Positions 52,741 to 63,874 of a stretch of DNA of 64,000 nucleotides are shown here, piece after piece. The stretch lies in assembly GCA_018105865.1 (NCBI GenBank), contig CM030832.1, forward strand, positions 11,522,156 to 11,586,155. The letters run 5' to 3'. Position 1 is the first letter of the stretch. Each line of letters starts with the position of its first letter. Source of the DNA: Metaphire vulgaris (lineage: Eukaryota; Annelida; Clitellata; Crassiclitellata; Megascolecidae). The position numbers and the translations under genes were made by a program. The notes under the pieces were generated by a model, which worked only from the letters and a program-made list of their open reading frames with translations, ran no database searches and had not been told where the DNA came from.

Positions 52741-53109
52741 ACAGTTTTCTTCTTTCCACTGCCTCTATACGTAGTCAGAAATACTTCTTAAACGTTAACT
52801 AAGCTGAGGCCTTTATGATGCCCGCCTTCGTAATAGCCAGATATGTAGTACTTTGTACTTGTACTTATATTCGAGTTGCACTCGAAGAGTACAAATTTGT
52901 ATTTGTGAAGTACTGTACTTTCTACATCTGTGGTAATATAGCACAATTAGCGCATGATGAACAGCAATTGGGTAAGGACGATTGACCGTCGCTCGCTCTC
53001 TGTAGTCCGACTAGCGCTGCTCGGGACCTGGTTTTAAGCAGCCAGCCGAGTTGATCGAGACGATTCGAGAGGCAGTGCGCCATATCTCGCTTATTTAGAA
53101 CGGTTAGAC
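52741..53109. other. Stretch without recognised gene
   Basis: A word repeat of GTACTTGTACTT near 52850-52920. Otherwise nothing. Confidence 0.35.
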
Positions 53110-53428
53110 CAGTGGTTCTCAACCCGTGGTCCGCGGACCAAAAGTGGTCCGCGAGAGGGGGTCTAGTGGCCGCGGAAAATTCTGAAAAACGTTAATAAAA
53201 TTTAGATATATATATATTTCCATGCCAGTGGCGTAGCCAAGAAGATCTTGAGGGGTTAAACCACCCTCCTTGGGTTCCCGGACCCAATATATTTAGAGCA
53301 AGCAGCACAATTAAATAAGGTGACGACCTTTTTTGCTTGTCATGATTTTTCTCAATTTTCAAGTGGTCCGCGAGAAATTTTTGATCTTCAAAAGTGGTCC
53401 GAGATTCAAAGGGGTCTGAGAACCACTG
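53110..53428. mobile_element. hAT-type MITE, CAGTGGTTCTCAACC ends
   Basis: It starts CAGTGGTTCTCAACC and ends GGTCTGAGAACCACTG. The TSD GGTTAGAC/GGGTAGAC matches at 7 of 8 bases. GTGGTCCGCG words are spread through it, a widespread hAT end type in animals. It contains a truncated CAGTGGCGTAGCCAAG element from 53226 to about 53350, with one shared motif (GACGACCTTTTTTGCTTGTC at 53322). Confidence 0.9.
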
Positions 53429-53603
53429 GGGTAGACGATTTATACACCGTCACTCACTCCAGAAAAAGAAATACGAGTTCTATCGGAGAATGGGATGGCA
53501 CGAACAATCCCAAACCCCAACCCCTTCCCAGTTCTACTGATTCATTTCCCCTTAAAAGTGGTTCTCACACAGGGCAAGCCTTCCTGAACTACTTTAAACC
53601 CTG

Positions 53604-53606
<3 letters not shown>

Positions 53607-53655
<49 letters not shown>
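53607..53655. repeat. (TTA)n microsatellite
   Basis: About 16 units. Confidence 0.96.
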
Positions 53656-53657
<2 letters not shown>

Positions 53658-53770
53658 GGAGTGGATGATGAATAAAGGATATCAGGAACTCAAAGAAGAA
53701 GCAAGCAATCGATCGGAGTGGGAAAACTGGATACCTGGACCTGTTGAGAGACAGAAACACTGATGATGAT
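53656..53770 (+). pseudogene. LINE 3' end fragment with (ATT)n tail
   Basis: The plus frame reads WMMNKGYQELKEEASNRSEW, then ENWIPGP, then a stop near 53761. This resembles the extreme C-terminus of non-LTR RTs (YxxLxxxAxDRxxWRxxV). It is followed by ATGATGATG and a 58-bp (ATT)n tail. It is preceded by another (TTA)n run, so two elements with such tails may have inserted in tandem. Confidence 0.6.
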
Positions 53771-53772
53771 GA

Positions 53773-53829
<57 letters not shown>
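53771..53829. repeat. (ATT)n microsatellite, probable LINE tail
   Basis: About 19 units directly after the LINE fragment. Confidence 0.95.
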
Positions 53830-53830
<1 letters not shown>

Positions 53831-54377
53831 AAAGTGCGAAGTTGGAATTTTAAGTTTGCTTTTACATAAGTTTTGTAAGCAGTCGTTATTTCTTTAAGTC
53901 TAATTGATACCTTGATACCTTCTCTCTTACTTTCGACTCGGAAATCAGCATCCGCCGCCGCGAAGCAAACTAAGCATTCTTAATAAAGACTGATCTGATA
54001 TTTCGAAATATCATGAAAGGGCTTAGTCGGATCGGCTTAGTCCTAGTCGGCTCACGATGCTAAATTTCTTGAGACGATCAAAGCACGATCAGCTATGTTC
54101 TACTAAACCTCAGATATACGATTTGGGTTAAATAGGAAAATCTGAGAAATTCTGTTGAACCGTTAGGTTTTTTCTCTGCTCGCTCGCAAAAGAGAAAACT
54201 CTCGAATTAGAATTTGAAATATTAATGCATTCGTGCGTTAAACGGTGTAGAAAAAAATTCTCGTTAAGCCGCGCAAATGGACTCTGTAAGTTCGCGACGA
54301 CTCGTGAGAACACCCGCCCTTCCTCTACTGTCCCGGTCGACGTCGTTATAGATCGCCGCCCGCAGTGAATGTGCGTG
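53830..54377. other. Stretch without recognised gene
   Basis: AT-rich with a GGCTTAGTC/TAGTCGG word repeat near 54020-54055. Confidence 0.35.
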
Positions 54378-54384
54378 CGTGCGT

Positions 54385-54427
<43 letters not shown>
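54378..54427. repeat. (GTGC)n/(GT)n microsatellite
   Basis: GTGC units pass into pure GT. Confidence 0.96.
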
Positions 54428-54428
<1 letters not shown>

Positions 54429-54577
54429 GGCTGTTACGGCGATGACGACGTCCACTTCTGATCTGTCTTTCGTCCCCGCGGTAAGACCACGTGACCAACG
54501 CAGTTACGTTTCCATTATGCAGAGACGCAGACTACTAAAGCAGCAACCGTTTTCGCTCAGATTCTTACATGCAACTC

Positions 54578-54856
<279 letters not shown>

Positions 54857-55206
54857 GCAGTACAGTAAATGGTCACTGGGCCACTCTATTTAATAGCCTA
54901 TAACTTCACAGCTGATTATCAGATCTGCATCAATTTTGGCAAAATCACAATCGTTCGATCTCTTGAACAGAGAGTTCAACTAAACAGCATTAATCGCCAG
55001 AGAGAAAAAGTAGCGCTAACGAGCAAATGGAATCATTAATTACGTCGAAATTATTAGCCATAAAATATACAGTAGTAGGTGACCCAAGTTTCTTTGTTTG
55101 GTCCACCCTGTAAAAATATATCTAATGTATAAAATTGAGTGTGATGATGGTAGCGATGGCAATAGTGATATAGTTTTAGTGATGATGGTGGCGGTGCTGC
55201 TGCTGA
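54857..55206. other. Stretch without recognised gene
   Basis: No supported feature. Confidence 0.35.
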
Positions 55207-55208
55207 TA

Positions 55209-55248
<40 letters not shown>

Positions 55249-55250
55249 CG
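55207..55250. repeat. (ATG)n microsatellite
   Basis: About 14 units. Confidence 0.96.
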
Positions 55251-55337
55251 GTGATGATGGTTGTGCCCAATACCGGTAATATCCTATGGAGTTCTAAAAT
55301 TTACTAATAACAAAGTTTATACTAGTTAAATAATAAT

Positions 55338-55339
55338 TA

Positions 55340-55389
<50 letters not shown>

Positions 55390-55445
55390 TGATTTTAAGT
55401 GGTTTAGGAGGCTAAGTAAGCCTGTGTGAAAACCACTGAAGTAAC
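55338..55445 (-). mobile_element. SINE group C 3' part with (ATT)n tail
   Basis: On the minus strand: AGTGGTTTTCACACAGGCTT, then ACTTAGCCTCCTAAACCACT, TAAAATCAC and a (TTA)n tail of about 50 bp. The same body is in the headed copy at 4790-4926. Confidence 0.75.
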
Positions 55446-55649
55446 CATCCGCATTAAACTTTGTCTGAGTCTTTGAAACGTTCACAGAATAGAAATTTTT
55501 AATTCAAAAATCTTTATTCTTCACACCTTCTTATTTCGAATTCTAATTCAAAACGTCACCTAAATTCAAAGACTATCGTGAATTTCCGCCGCCCCCCTCT
55601 TGTGCCGCCCGGAATGGACCGCACCCTCCGCATGCCAGTGCTAGCACGT
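55446..55649. other. Stretch without recognised gene
   Basis: A-rich then GC-rich segment (GCCGCCCCCCTCTTGTGCCG). No feature supported. Confidence 0.3.
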
Positions 55650-55714
55650 GCAGCTCTGCAGTGGTTTTCACACAGGTTGACCCTCCGTCTCACGTTAAAT
55701 CATTATTAAATTAC

Positions 55715-55790
<76 letters not shown>
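55650..55790 (+). mobile_element. SINE group C 3' part, plus strand, (ATT)n tail
   Basis: GCAGTGGTTTTCACACAGG, then CTCACGTTAAATCATTATTA and a 70-bp (ATT)n tail. Opposite in orientation to the copy at 55338-55445, 200 bp away. Confidence 0.7.
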
Positions 55791-55791
<1 letters not shown>

Positions 55792-55849
55792 GTCCGAACG
55801 AAGTCGTTGCTGGCTCACTCATCGTCCTAAATGATACAACGATCCACGG

Positions 55850-57080
55850 TGAAAATCGATTGACATTATGGAAGTCGGGTCCAGCTGCTCGTCCCTGCTC
55901 CATCCAAGATTTCTCGTTCGGTGAACGATCGGTCCAGGATCTTGTTTTGTTCGCCAGACCGTTGTTTCGATCTGTTGAGCAAACCTAAAAACAATATTTG
56001 TCATCGCATATGCGCATCCCTAAGCGACCGATCCTATAGAAGTTGCCCAAATAAGGGTGCAGGCCATCGGTGACCTAAAGTAAGGGCGAAATCTTGACAT
56101 TATGCGGTATTACTCGTGAATCCAGGATCTTGTTTTGTTCGCATGCGTTGTTTCGATCGGCAAACTGCAATATATAGTCAAGAGGCGCATCCCACGACCG
56201 ATCCCAATGGGGGGGCAGGACCGTGTTCTACCACTTGCAGACTGCGGCGTTCATCTGCGCATCAGCGCTCGACTGTTCGCAGTCGACCGCCGAGCAGCCA
56301 TCGCGAGTGGCGCTGATGCTGCGATGCGATTTACTCTTCTCGGAGCAAAGACCACCGCCCGCCAACGATTGGCAATTATCAGAGCGTCCGGGGTAAATCC
56401 AGTCTACTACTAGCGCTCCTCCGTCTGTGGCCCAGAAAGACACTGCTGCAGTAGTACAGTGTAGCCTAAATTCTGAGGTAAGCAGCCAATAGATAAGAAC
56501 GCAACAAGAACATCAACAATTCGATGGAAATCGTTTAGTATGAGAAGTTTCAAGCGTACCACTTGTTCCTATGACGACGATTTTTCAGACAAAAGAAAGC
56601 AACGTATCGTTACAGTGGCGTAGTCAGGATTTCGGCATGGGAGATACCAGGGGCGTAGCGACGGGGGTATATCGGTGTATACCCCTAAAATCAGTATATA
56701 GGCCTACTGTATATATGATACAGTATATATAACACACACATATATACATATATATAATTATATATGTAACATATATAATATATAAGGATTATAATATATA
56801 TATAATATAATATATATAAAAATTATATTATAGATATATAATATATAACGATACATACCCCTAAATTTATACCACTGGCTGTGCCCCTGGTGGATACATC
56901 GATATTTTCGGATTAAAAGTCTCCAACGAGCAAATTATAGGTCGACGTGTCAGGCAGTTTCTTTGCACGCACACTCGCCTATATTGTCTTAGAACATGCC
57001 ACCTACACCCCAAAATTCTCAACGTTTCGGGCGAATCCCAAGACCGATCCCAGCCCAGATAAGGGGTGGCCATCGTGACT
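55850..57080. repeat. Local duplicated segments
   Basis: CCAGGATCTTGTTTTGTTCG with TTGTTTCGATC and CGACCGATCC occurs at 55933-56035 and again at 56122-56205. A related part (ACCGATCCCA, AAGGGGTGGCCATCG) occurs at 57040-57075. Spacing of the first two copies is 188-189 bp. The CAGGGGCG MITE at 56648 and a truncated CAGTGGCGTAG end at 56613 lie between. Confidence 0.7.
56648..56889. mobile_element. hAT-type MITE, CAGGGGCGTAGCGACGG ends
   Basis: It starts CAGGGGCGTAGCGACGGGGG and ends CTGGCTGTGCCCCTG. The flanks GGAGATAC/GTGGATAC agree at 6 of 8. GGGGGTATATCGGTGTATAC and TACCCCTAAA words match the element at 32344-32515. The centre is expanded TATATA. Confidence 0.7.
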
Positions 57081-57849
57081 ACGTATCCACGCAACTCTTT
57101 GCTCTGTATATCTTGAAATATATAACAACGATAATTCATTTAATTCGGTATTTTTTACATTCTTTCGAAATCAATCATCAGCCTATTCGTTCCGGAAGCA
57201 AGCATGATGCCATTAATGTTAAGCCGACGCGCTGGGCCTAAGACCTGATGATTCGGTCCATCGCCGAATATTGGCGCTTTAGAAGGATTAGGCCTACAGA
57301 TGACGGTGATGCCTTTCTTTCGCGATTTTACCGCTGCTTTTATGGAGCGCCATCTTGTTAAGACCTCCTTTGAACGACTAAATTGATTTGCAAAGGCATT
57401 TTATCTTTTTGAAAAGCAGGAAATTAGTTTACAGTAAAACCTCTTTGAACATCACTTTTAGTTCAATTACACCGGCGGCAGCCCTTCGAATGTCGACCCC
57501 AAATAATTATTATATCGATGATTTTTTCAGCTTAGTACGCTTAGTAATGATGAAAAAAATAATGAAGAACTTTAGAAATACTTGTCTAGCGTTTGCTGAT
57601 CCTAACTAAGACTGGTTTTATTTACACACAACCGTTGCACCAAACATAAGCCACAGACTTTGCGCTTTATTTTAGTAATGAGTTAGTAATAATTAGTTAA
57701 AGAGCTATCGAAATAATTTTGGACCGACATATTTGAAGGAGTGTCAAATATATTTTGTACGAAGAAATCAATTAATTGCACAAAATTGTTTAAATTATGA
57801 TTAAGCCGAGGTTATTCTTTATGTGCCAATAACCCTCTAGTTCCCAAGA
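57081..57849. other. AT-rich stretch without recognised gene
   Basis: ACAGTAAAACCTCTTTGAAC at 57431 looks like a single pogo-type end. The second end was not found. Confidence 0.35.
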
Positions 57850-58142
57850 CAAACCCTAATACCAATTACAACCAGTTGAACTTTCTGAAGGAGGTTTATG
57901 ATCGATGGGGGGTCAAGGCAGTAGACATAATATATTTAGATTTTGCCAAAGCCTTTGATCAAGTGGCCCACATAAGATTGGTTGCCAAACTGAAGTCCTG
58001 TGGAAGACGAGGGAATATTTTCAGATAGATTAAAAACAGGTTGAAGGGAAGAAGACAGAAGGTTTGCATAAGGAGCGTCCATTTGGAATGGGCAAGAGTC
58101 TTTAGTGGAGTACTTCAGGGCTCAGTGCTTGGACATTGCTTT
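57850..58142 (+). pseudogene. LINE reverse transcriptase core fragment
   Basis: The frame reads LNFLKEVYDRWGVKAVDII, then YLDFAKAFDQVAHIRLVAKL and KSCGRRGNIFR, a TAG, then IKNRLKGRRQKVCIRSVHLE and WARVFSGVLQGSVLG. This matches RT motifs 3 to 4 of CR1/L2-type elements (DFxKAFDxVxHxxL, then SGVPQGSVLGP). The downstream YADD box is lost where an 80-bp (TA)n run begins. One in-frame stop. Inactive. Confidence 0.88.
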
Positions 58143-58145
58143 TTT

Positions 58146-58219
<74 letters not shown>
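58140..58219. repeat. (TA)n microsatellite
   Basis: About 35 TA units after a T-run. Confidence 0.97.
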
Positions 58220-58222
<3 letters not shown>

Positions 58223-58433
58223 TCTTACTTATCCCGAGGGACTTATGATATATATAATGAAAAAAGCAGCTCTCGTTCGGTTGCAGATTTGGAAATGTTC
58301 CATTGCGATGGCGTTGAAACGCTGAATATATTCTTTGGAATATATGTATTATATCGTTATAAAGGAGAGGGCGTCGTTGTTGATCAAATATAGGTGGATG
58401 AGAGGGCCTGAAAAAGCTGCTTTTTCGCTGTGG

Positions 58434-58469
58434 TTATATATATATATATAAGAAAAGGCAATGGCCTGT

Positions 58470-58512
<43 letters not shown>
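58434..58512. repeat. (TA)n microsatellite, interrupted
   Basis: Two TA blocks with AGAAAAGGCAATGGCCTGTCC between. Confidence 0.93.
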
Positions 58513-58831
58513 CAGTCAAAATATATATATAATTAGTCATTACACGAAATGACTAAAAGTTTCATTCATTGTGTGTAATGACCAACATGGTCAATCATCT
58601 CATGCAATGGCTAAAATAACCAGTCATTTCATGCAATGACTAACTTTTCCAATGATTTATTTCACACTTTGACTGACCGCTACATTCGCTAATATAATCC
58701 TATAAGATTGCGATTTCTGCGTCTCAGGCTGTGTTAGTGTACAGTATGAAATGAAGACCCTATTGGTCATTACACACAATGACTGAAACTTTTAGTCATT
58801 TCATGTAATGACTAATTACACATTTTGACTG
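58513..58831. mobile_element. MITE with about 75-bp inverted arms, TAA flanks
   Basis: The left arm runs CAGTCAAAATATATATATAA, TTAGTCATTACACGAAATGA, CTAAAAGTTTCATTCATTGT and GTGTAATGACC. The right arm is its complement with about 8 differences. Both sides carry TAA, compatible with a 3-bp (TWA) target as in PIF/Harbinger elements, but TA-target mariner origin is not excluded. The loop contains additional palindromes of the type GTCATTTCATGCAATGAC. Confidence 0.8.
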
Positions 58832-59071
58832 TAACATATAACATAAATATATAATTGTCTGAAAGACTTGTTGACTGTTTTAACATCAAATGACACGTGA
58901 TTCTAAGTTCAGAGCCATTTGCGCGGCATTCAAATCTTCTTAGGTCTATTCCGACCAGGGATTTAATTAGCATCGGGCTAATGTGCTTAATTTACTAGAT
59001 TTCAAAAGAGATATTTAATTCCGTCCCGAATGTGGTCAGACATGAAAAGTCAATAATTCTACAAGGTGCGG
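58832..59071. other. Stretch without recognised gene
   Basis: No supported feature. Confidence 0.35.
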
Positions 59072-59255
59072 TAGTGTTTTATCCAGACTCCAGGCCTTGG
59101 GGGGGGAAAATTGAGGCTTTCGGGAGGGAGGAATCGACTTGGTTGGAGGGAAAAAGACACAGCTCAATGCAAAATTTGTGTAAGTGCTGAGATTTTGGGG
59201 GAAAATTTTGAGGTTTGGGGGAATCTCCCTTCTAGCAGGCTTGTATAAAACACTC
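59072..59255. mobile_element. hAT-type MITE, degenerate GTGTTTTATCCAG ends
   Basis: It starts AGTGTTTTATCCAGACTCC and ends GTATAAAACACTC, with TGCGGTA on both sides. The interior GAGGTTTGGGGGAATCTCCC resembles the 28581/37734 family. Confidence 0.65.
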
Positions 59256-60031
59256 TTGCGGTATGTACAAGATGTGCGTCAATCTGCAGTCCTTCAGTAA
59301 TTAGCTAATTTATTTTTAGAACTACAGTTTCACCCTTTCTGGTGGAACGCTTGGTCCATTGGTCCATGTCAGAGATTTGCATGTAAGTGGACTAATTTTA
59401 ACAGAAACGAGCGTTCCGAATGCCGCAAGATGAAATGAAAGTCGTTCATTATGTAGAACTCTCAACAGCGAGAAATTCAGGTCTCGAATTGCAAACCAGT
59501 TGACTTAAAATTATTAAACCCTCATAGTTGCTTGAATCTGCAACCCTAGTTTTCATCTCTTCATTCTCCGAGATTTTTCTCAGAACATGCACTGGTTTTC
59601 GACGATCTCCTTGTTTTGAATCGATTGTATAGGCCTAATCAATTTTCGTATATTGCCACTGCATTACCGAGTTCCGAATACTTTGCCATTGATCATCGAG
59701 GATCAACCATGTTTAGATGATTTTCTATAAAAAATGACTACAAGATTACCCGGAATTTTTCCTGTATCGTGCAAACGCTGTTAAGCATGACATATTACCA
59801 GGCTTCATTGATTTTGTATTATGCCCTAGCATTTCTGACTTCGAGCACGAGCTGTCTGAGAATCATTAATTACAAACCAGACTCTAACACCGTTTGTATC
59901 GTGTCGCGCTGTTCTTGTGTGTTATCTGAGCCCTATTGATTCTTATCCCTTCCCGGCTTTGCCATAATTTGAACATCGCTCCATTTTTATTCATTGTTTC
60001 GGCACTGCCTTAAAGTATTGTTGGTATAGAG
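59256..60031. other. AT-rich stretch without recognised gene
   Basis: No ORF, element ends or RNA gene found. TAGGCCTA at 59630. Confidence 0.4.
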
Positions 60032-60039
60032 CCGTTCAG

Positions 60040-62597
60040 TAGGGTGGAGTGAAAAAACTTTTTCTCAGTGATGTAAATGTAATAGTTTGGAAAAGTTGTG
60101 TTATGGTATAGAGAGAAACTGTGCCAAAAATCACTTAACTGGGTTAATGTTTAGAGCCTCCCCAAGCGTCCTCAAGTTTCAGTAATATTGCTAATTGGTA
60201 ATTGGGTATGTTGCTGCGTTGGGAGATATCCTCTATTCCCACTGTCTCACACAAAGGTGCTGAAGTTAATTACGCCTTACCATGAACCTGTTAAAGCCCT
60301 TCAAGGTAAGGAGAGACCAACCATCCTATCAAAATAAACCTGAGGATTTTCGATTAAACTGCAGAAACAAACTTGTTTGATATATCTGCATGCAGATTTC
60401 AGCTAGTGTGCCTGTGTGATGAAAAACAAGGTGCCTGTAAAGGATCGTGAATTTCTGTTGGGTCAGCGAGGTGCTAGACGAATGGCCCTGGTAGGAATTG
60501 GCATCACGGAATGTGGGAATATTCTAAAGAGGTTGGCAAGAAGACACTCAGAACTCTCCAAGGTCTCTGCATCACAACCATCCACAAGTGGGCAAGCAGA
60601 TGTTCCTGTTGAAGTCATCAGTAGGCCTAATGAAGATACATAGGCCTATACTTCAGATAGTGATACTCCTAATGATGATAGCTATGATCCGCCAGAGATT
60701 TCACGGCGAGAAACTGACTAAGGTAAAAAAGAAGACCTCTTCACAAGTGCGAACTTCTCTGCCTCATATATCTTTAATAGCTGCATGACATGTATTCTGT
60801 ATCAGATAAGGTAGGTAGCTGCCCTTTCTTCGGCATGTTTTCAAGACATTGTACTCGTTCATGAAGACGATAAAACCCTCATTTAGACAGAAGCAAAATG
60901 AGAATTGAAGGGAAAGGAAAAGAACGGAACTGAATGAAGAGGACAGCAATGTTATCGAATGTGTTTCTTTTGATGGAAGTAAGGATAAAACACTAGTTCC
61001 TAAGAAGAAAGATGGGATATGTCATATGAAAACTGTAATTGAGGAGTGTGTGGCAATTGTTTAGGAGTCAGGTTGGTCACGTTTCACCGAGAAAGAATCT
61101 GCGATTTGAATCAAAACGTGTATTGTGTACATGTTAAAAGAGAAAGGAGATGACTTACAGAAACTGGTTGCTACTGGTTGCGATGGTACTGTAACTAATA
61201 CTGAGAAATCAGGAGATGTTATGAGGTTATTAGAAGAAGTAGGGTGACCTTTGCAGTGGGTCAACTACCGGTACAGGACCTAAGGGTTTCTGGTCCACTT
61301 GGTTAGAAGTTACAAACTTGTCAGAACTTTTCCATTGTAGGTTTCGATTTAACTGAAGGAGAGATACCCATTGTAACATGCGAAGACTTAAGTTCAGATC
61401 AGGCTTATCTGCCGGACGTTTGGAAGGCTATAACACTTGGTGACTGTTCGCAAAGTTTAGCATCACGCGACCCAAGGAAACTCGCACATTCAAGATGACT
61501 AGCAACAGCTAACTTAGGGACGGAAAACCCAACTGAAAATTTGAAAAACTAGCAACTTATGAAACAAAAGTATATACTCCAGTCTGGTTTGATATCAAAA
61601 TGAAACCATCCTGCAAGGACGGAGGGCACCAACTTTGGAAGACAATTTCATTATCACGATACCTTCCTGTAGAACTTAAATTAGTAGTTGATCCGGCAAT
61701 CCAAAGAAACGGCTACTTTGGACATGAAGAGAATCTACTGCTGGCAATGTTATCAGATGCAGATGCACAGCAACACATCAGAGAAGGTAGTGCTATGAAG
61801 AATACTGAAAGCTAGACGTACTTCAAATATTACTCGAATTCCAAAATTCAAAATTCCAGTGTTCAATGTTGATGCTGCCAGTTAGGCCTATATTGACTTA
61901 ATTAACTGGCACAAGAAACAACTATCAGCTCCTCCTCTACTTTCTAACCTCTCAGGCCAAGACATTTCTTCCTTGATAAAGAGCGCAGATCAGCAGTTGA
62001 ACTTTCAGAGATTTCAGTGCCATTCTCAGGCAACTGAAAAGATGTGTGAAGCTAGTAACTGAGGCCAGTGCTGCAGTATGTGGTCCAATTGCAAGAGAAG
62101 GACACATTAAGTCAAAGCATGCCTCTCTCAGGCTCATGCCATATTCTAGCACAAAATCAGACTTCAGATAGAATCAGACAGAAACCTGGTTTCACAGTAA
62201 AGCGCATATTGTGTAATTGAGCCGGCATGTACTGTGCTTTGCATATTGTGAGACATAACGAAGCTTGCCGCAGCACTACAGGGTCTATAAGTATGCAAGA
62301 TGCAATAGAAATTGATTGTAATTCTTGTTACCTCTTTACAAAAGCAGTTTTGGATAATTGTATTGTTTGTATTATTAAAATTAAACAGTTGTATGTAAAT
62401 GAATAAGGCCTATATGCCAAAATGCATTAATTGCACAAAATGCCCAAACTTCACTGTCTCTGGGGAGGCTCTTAACCTTCATTTAAAAATTCAAAATTTT
62501 CACTGAACAAATCACTGATACCGTGCACAACTTTCCCGCACTATTAGAATTTTAAATTCAAAAATTTTTAAAATGTCGTCCTTTTCACTCCACCCTA
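60040..62597 (+). mobile_element. DNA transposon, TAGGGTGGAGTGAAAA ends, 8-bp TSD
   Basis: 16-bp perfect inverted ends TAGGGTGGAGTGAAAA (60040) and TTTTCACTCCACCCTA (ending 62597). Perfect 8-bp TSDs CCGTTCAG lie at 60032-60039 and 62598-62605. At 2,558 bp it is the only full-length-sized transposon in the window. The 8-bp TSD fits hAT or P, but the ends are not typical CAGNG hAT ends, so the superfamily is open. The coding content is described at 60416-61815. Confidence 0.9.
60416..61815 (+). pseudogene. Decayed transposase-like gene of the element at 60040
   Basis: Plus-strand blocks in order: KNKVPVKDREFLLGQRGARR, LARRHSELSKVSASQPSTSG, then VSFDGSKDKTLVPKKKDGI, VIEECVAIV and GWSRFTEKESA. 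They continue LKEKGDDLQKLVATGCDGTV, TNTEKSGDVMRLLEEVG and PLQW, then FDLTEGEIPIVTCEDLSSDQ, and last ELKLVVDPAIQRNGYFGHEE. Several stops and frameshifts separate the blocks. GCDGTVTNT followed by RLLEE and PLQW matches the GCDSANINTG, LGRPLQW region of the remnant at 33932-35021, so both derive from one transposon family. I recognise no RNase H or zinc-finger motif with certainty. Confidence 0.7.
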
Positions 62598-62605
62598 CCG
62601 TTCAG

Positions 62606-62955
62606 ACTTCATGGTCGGTGAATCTGCAGCCCACTTGCAAGTTGTCTCGTCCGATGCAACCGGTTTTAAGCGATCAGTTTTCAAATATTGAGCCTAAACA
62701 TCTTCAGAGAACACGAGTTCCCTTTGCTGGGTGCCATAGGAAAAGCGTTCGCCTGATCAATAAATCTTCCACTGTCTGAATCTGTCTTCATTTTCGAGTT
62801 GGCATACTTATTCTTCGAGACTGCAAATCCATCAATGCCAAAGATGGATCAGTCGCTGTGGTGAATGGAGTCGATTATTTGACTGTATGTTTTAGTTTTA
62901 ATCAGTTGTAGGCAAGAAGATATTGTAGTCGTTATAGTCATTATTTGATTCTAAT
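62606..62955. other. Stretch without recognised gene
   Basis: A 68-codon plus frame (62573-62779) overlaps the transposon end and is not supported. Confidence 0.35.
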
Positions 62956-63240
62956 AGGTAAATGTAGGTCCCGTACTCGAGTCCGAGCGTTGGGTTCCGG
63001 CGCTTATCTCCGGTCGGGGAAATCAGCGACGTACTGTAGGTGGTATGGTCCATTAATCTGGGTTAGGTTGCCATTACTTTCCCAAGACCCACGTTTTACC
63101 TCGCAGCTTAAACCTGCTCCTCAGTTTACCACCGCCCTCTATCGAGTAAGGCTGAGTCGACCTTAGGGCTCCTGCGGGGATCGAACCCGCGACCTTCTGC
63201 TCCATCGTCCAGCGTTGTTACCACTCTTCTAATTTGCCCC
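62956..63240 (-). mobile_element. tRNA-headed SINE group B, nearly complete
   Basis: On the minus strand the head has TTAGAAGAGTGGTAACAACG (A-box-like), then GGTCGCGGGTTCGATCCCC, a strong B box. It is followed by GGTCGACTCAGCC and then the group B body (CGTGGGTCTTGGGAAAGTAA, CCAACGCTCGGACTCGAG), ending with an ACATTTACC tail. The head is that of the group A SINE at 12236. The body is that of the 5S-headed SINE at 25454. Confidence 0.88.
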
Positions 63241-63778
63241 ATTTGCAGGTTACGATCGGTAAAATCCTCGAATTCCTCAAGAGGCTCAATTGAAAAAATT
63301 AGCAGTAAAAGTTGCGTATTATTGCGAATGTAATAGGCCCTATAATTTAAGAAGCTATTGACAAGGAAATAGTAGTCCTAAATGAAATTGCAGCCAAGCC
63401 CTAATCGAATGATAGCCATATATAGTGAAATAATCATCCTGACAGAAGACAGTGCAGAGTATTTTCTGAGACCGAAAAGTCGATGTATAATTTTGACAGC
63501 AACTGCATACATAGATAAATTCAGTGACAAATTGATGACGATCACGACGACGACGACGATGACTAAGTACTACGATCAAGAGGACGACGACGACGACCAT
63601 GCAGAGAAAGTATTGGCATACTGAAAAAAAGAAGTACGCGCGGATGGCGGCTCTGCGATGATTTTATTTCGAGGCTCAAAGGAATCGCAACGACCGTCCA
63701 ATCGAATCAGAATTTCCGACTGATGTCGCAACAAAACAGACGAACGCAATCTTCCATAAATCCATTGAGACAAGGCTG

Positions 63779-63780
<2 letters not shown>
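63241..63780. other. Stretch without recognised gene
   Basis: Short frames with a (GAC)n run near 63545-63600. No domain or splice evidence. Confidence 0.35.

Positions 63781-63843
<63 letters not shown>
63781..63843. repeat. (GA)n microsatellite
   Basis: About 31 GA units. Confidence 0.97.
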
Positions 63844-63847
<4 letters not shown>

Positions 63848-63874
63848 GACAGATAGAGACAGGGGCAGAGACAG

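Noticed and set aside
60416..62605. Host gene for a 60-kb-end protein
   Set aside because: The open blocks are all inside perfect inverted ends with an 8-bp TSD and share motifs with another remnant, so they belong to a transposon.
63160..63240. tRNA gene suggested by a strong B box
   Set aside because: The A box and stems do not form a cloverleaf, and the sequence continues into a SINE body. The same applies at 12356-12437 and 4850-4926.
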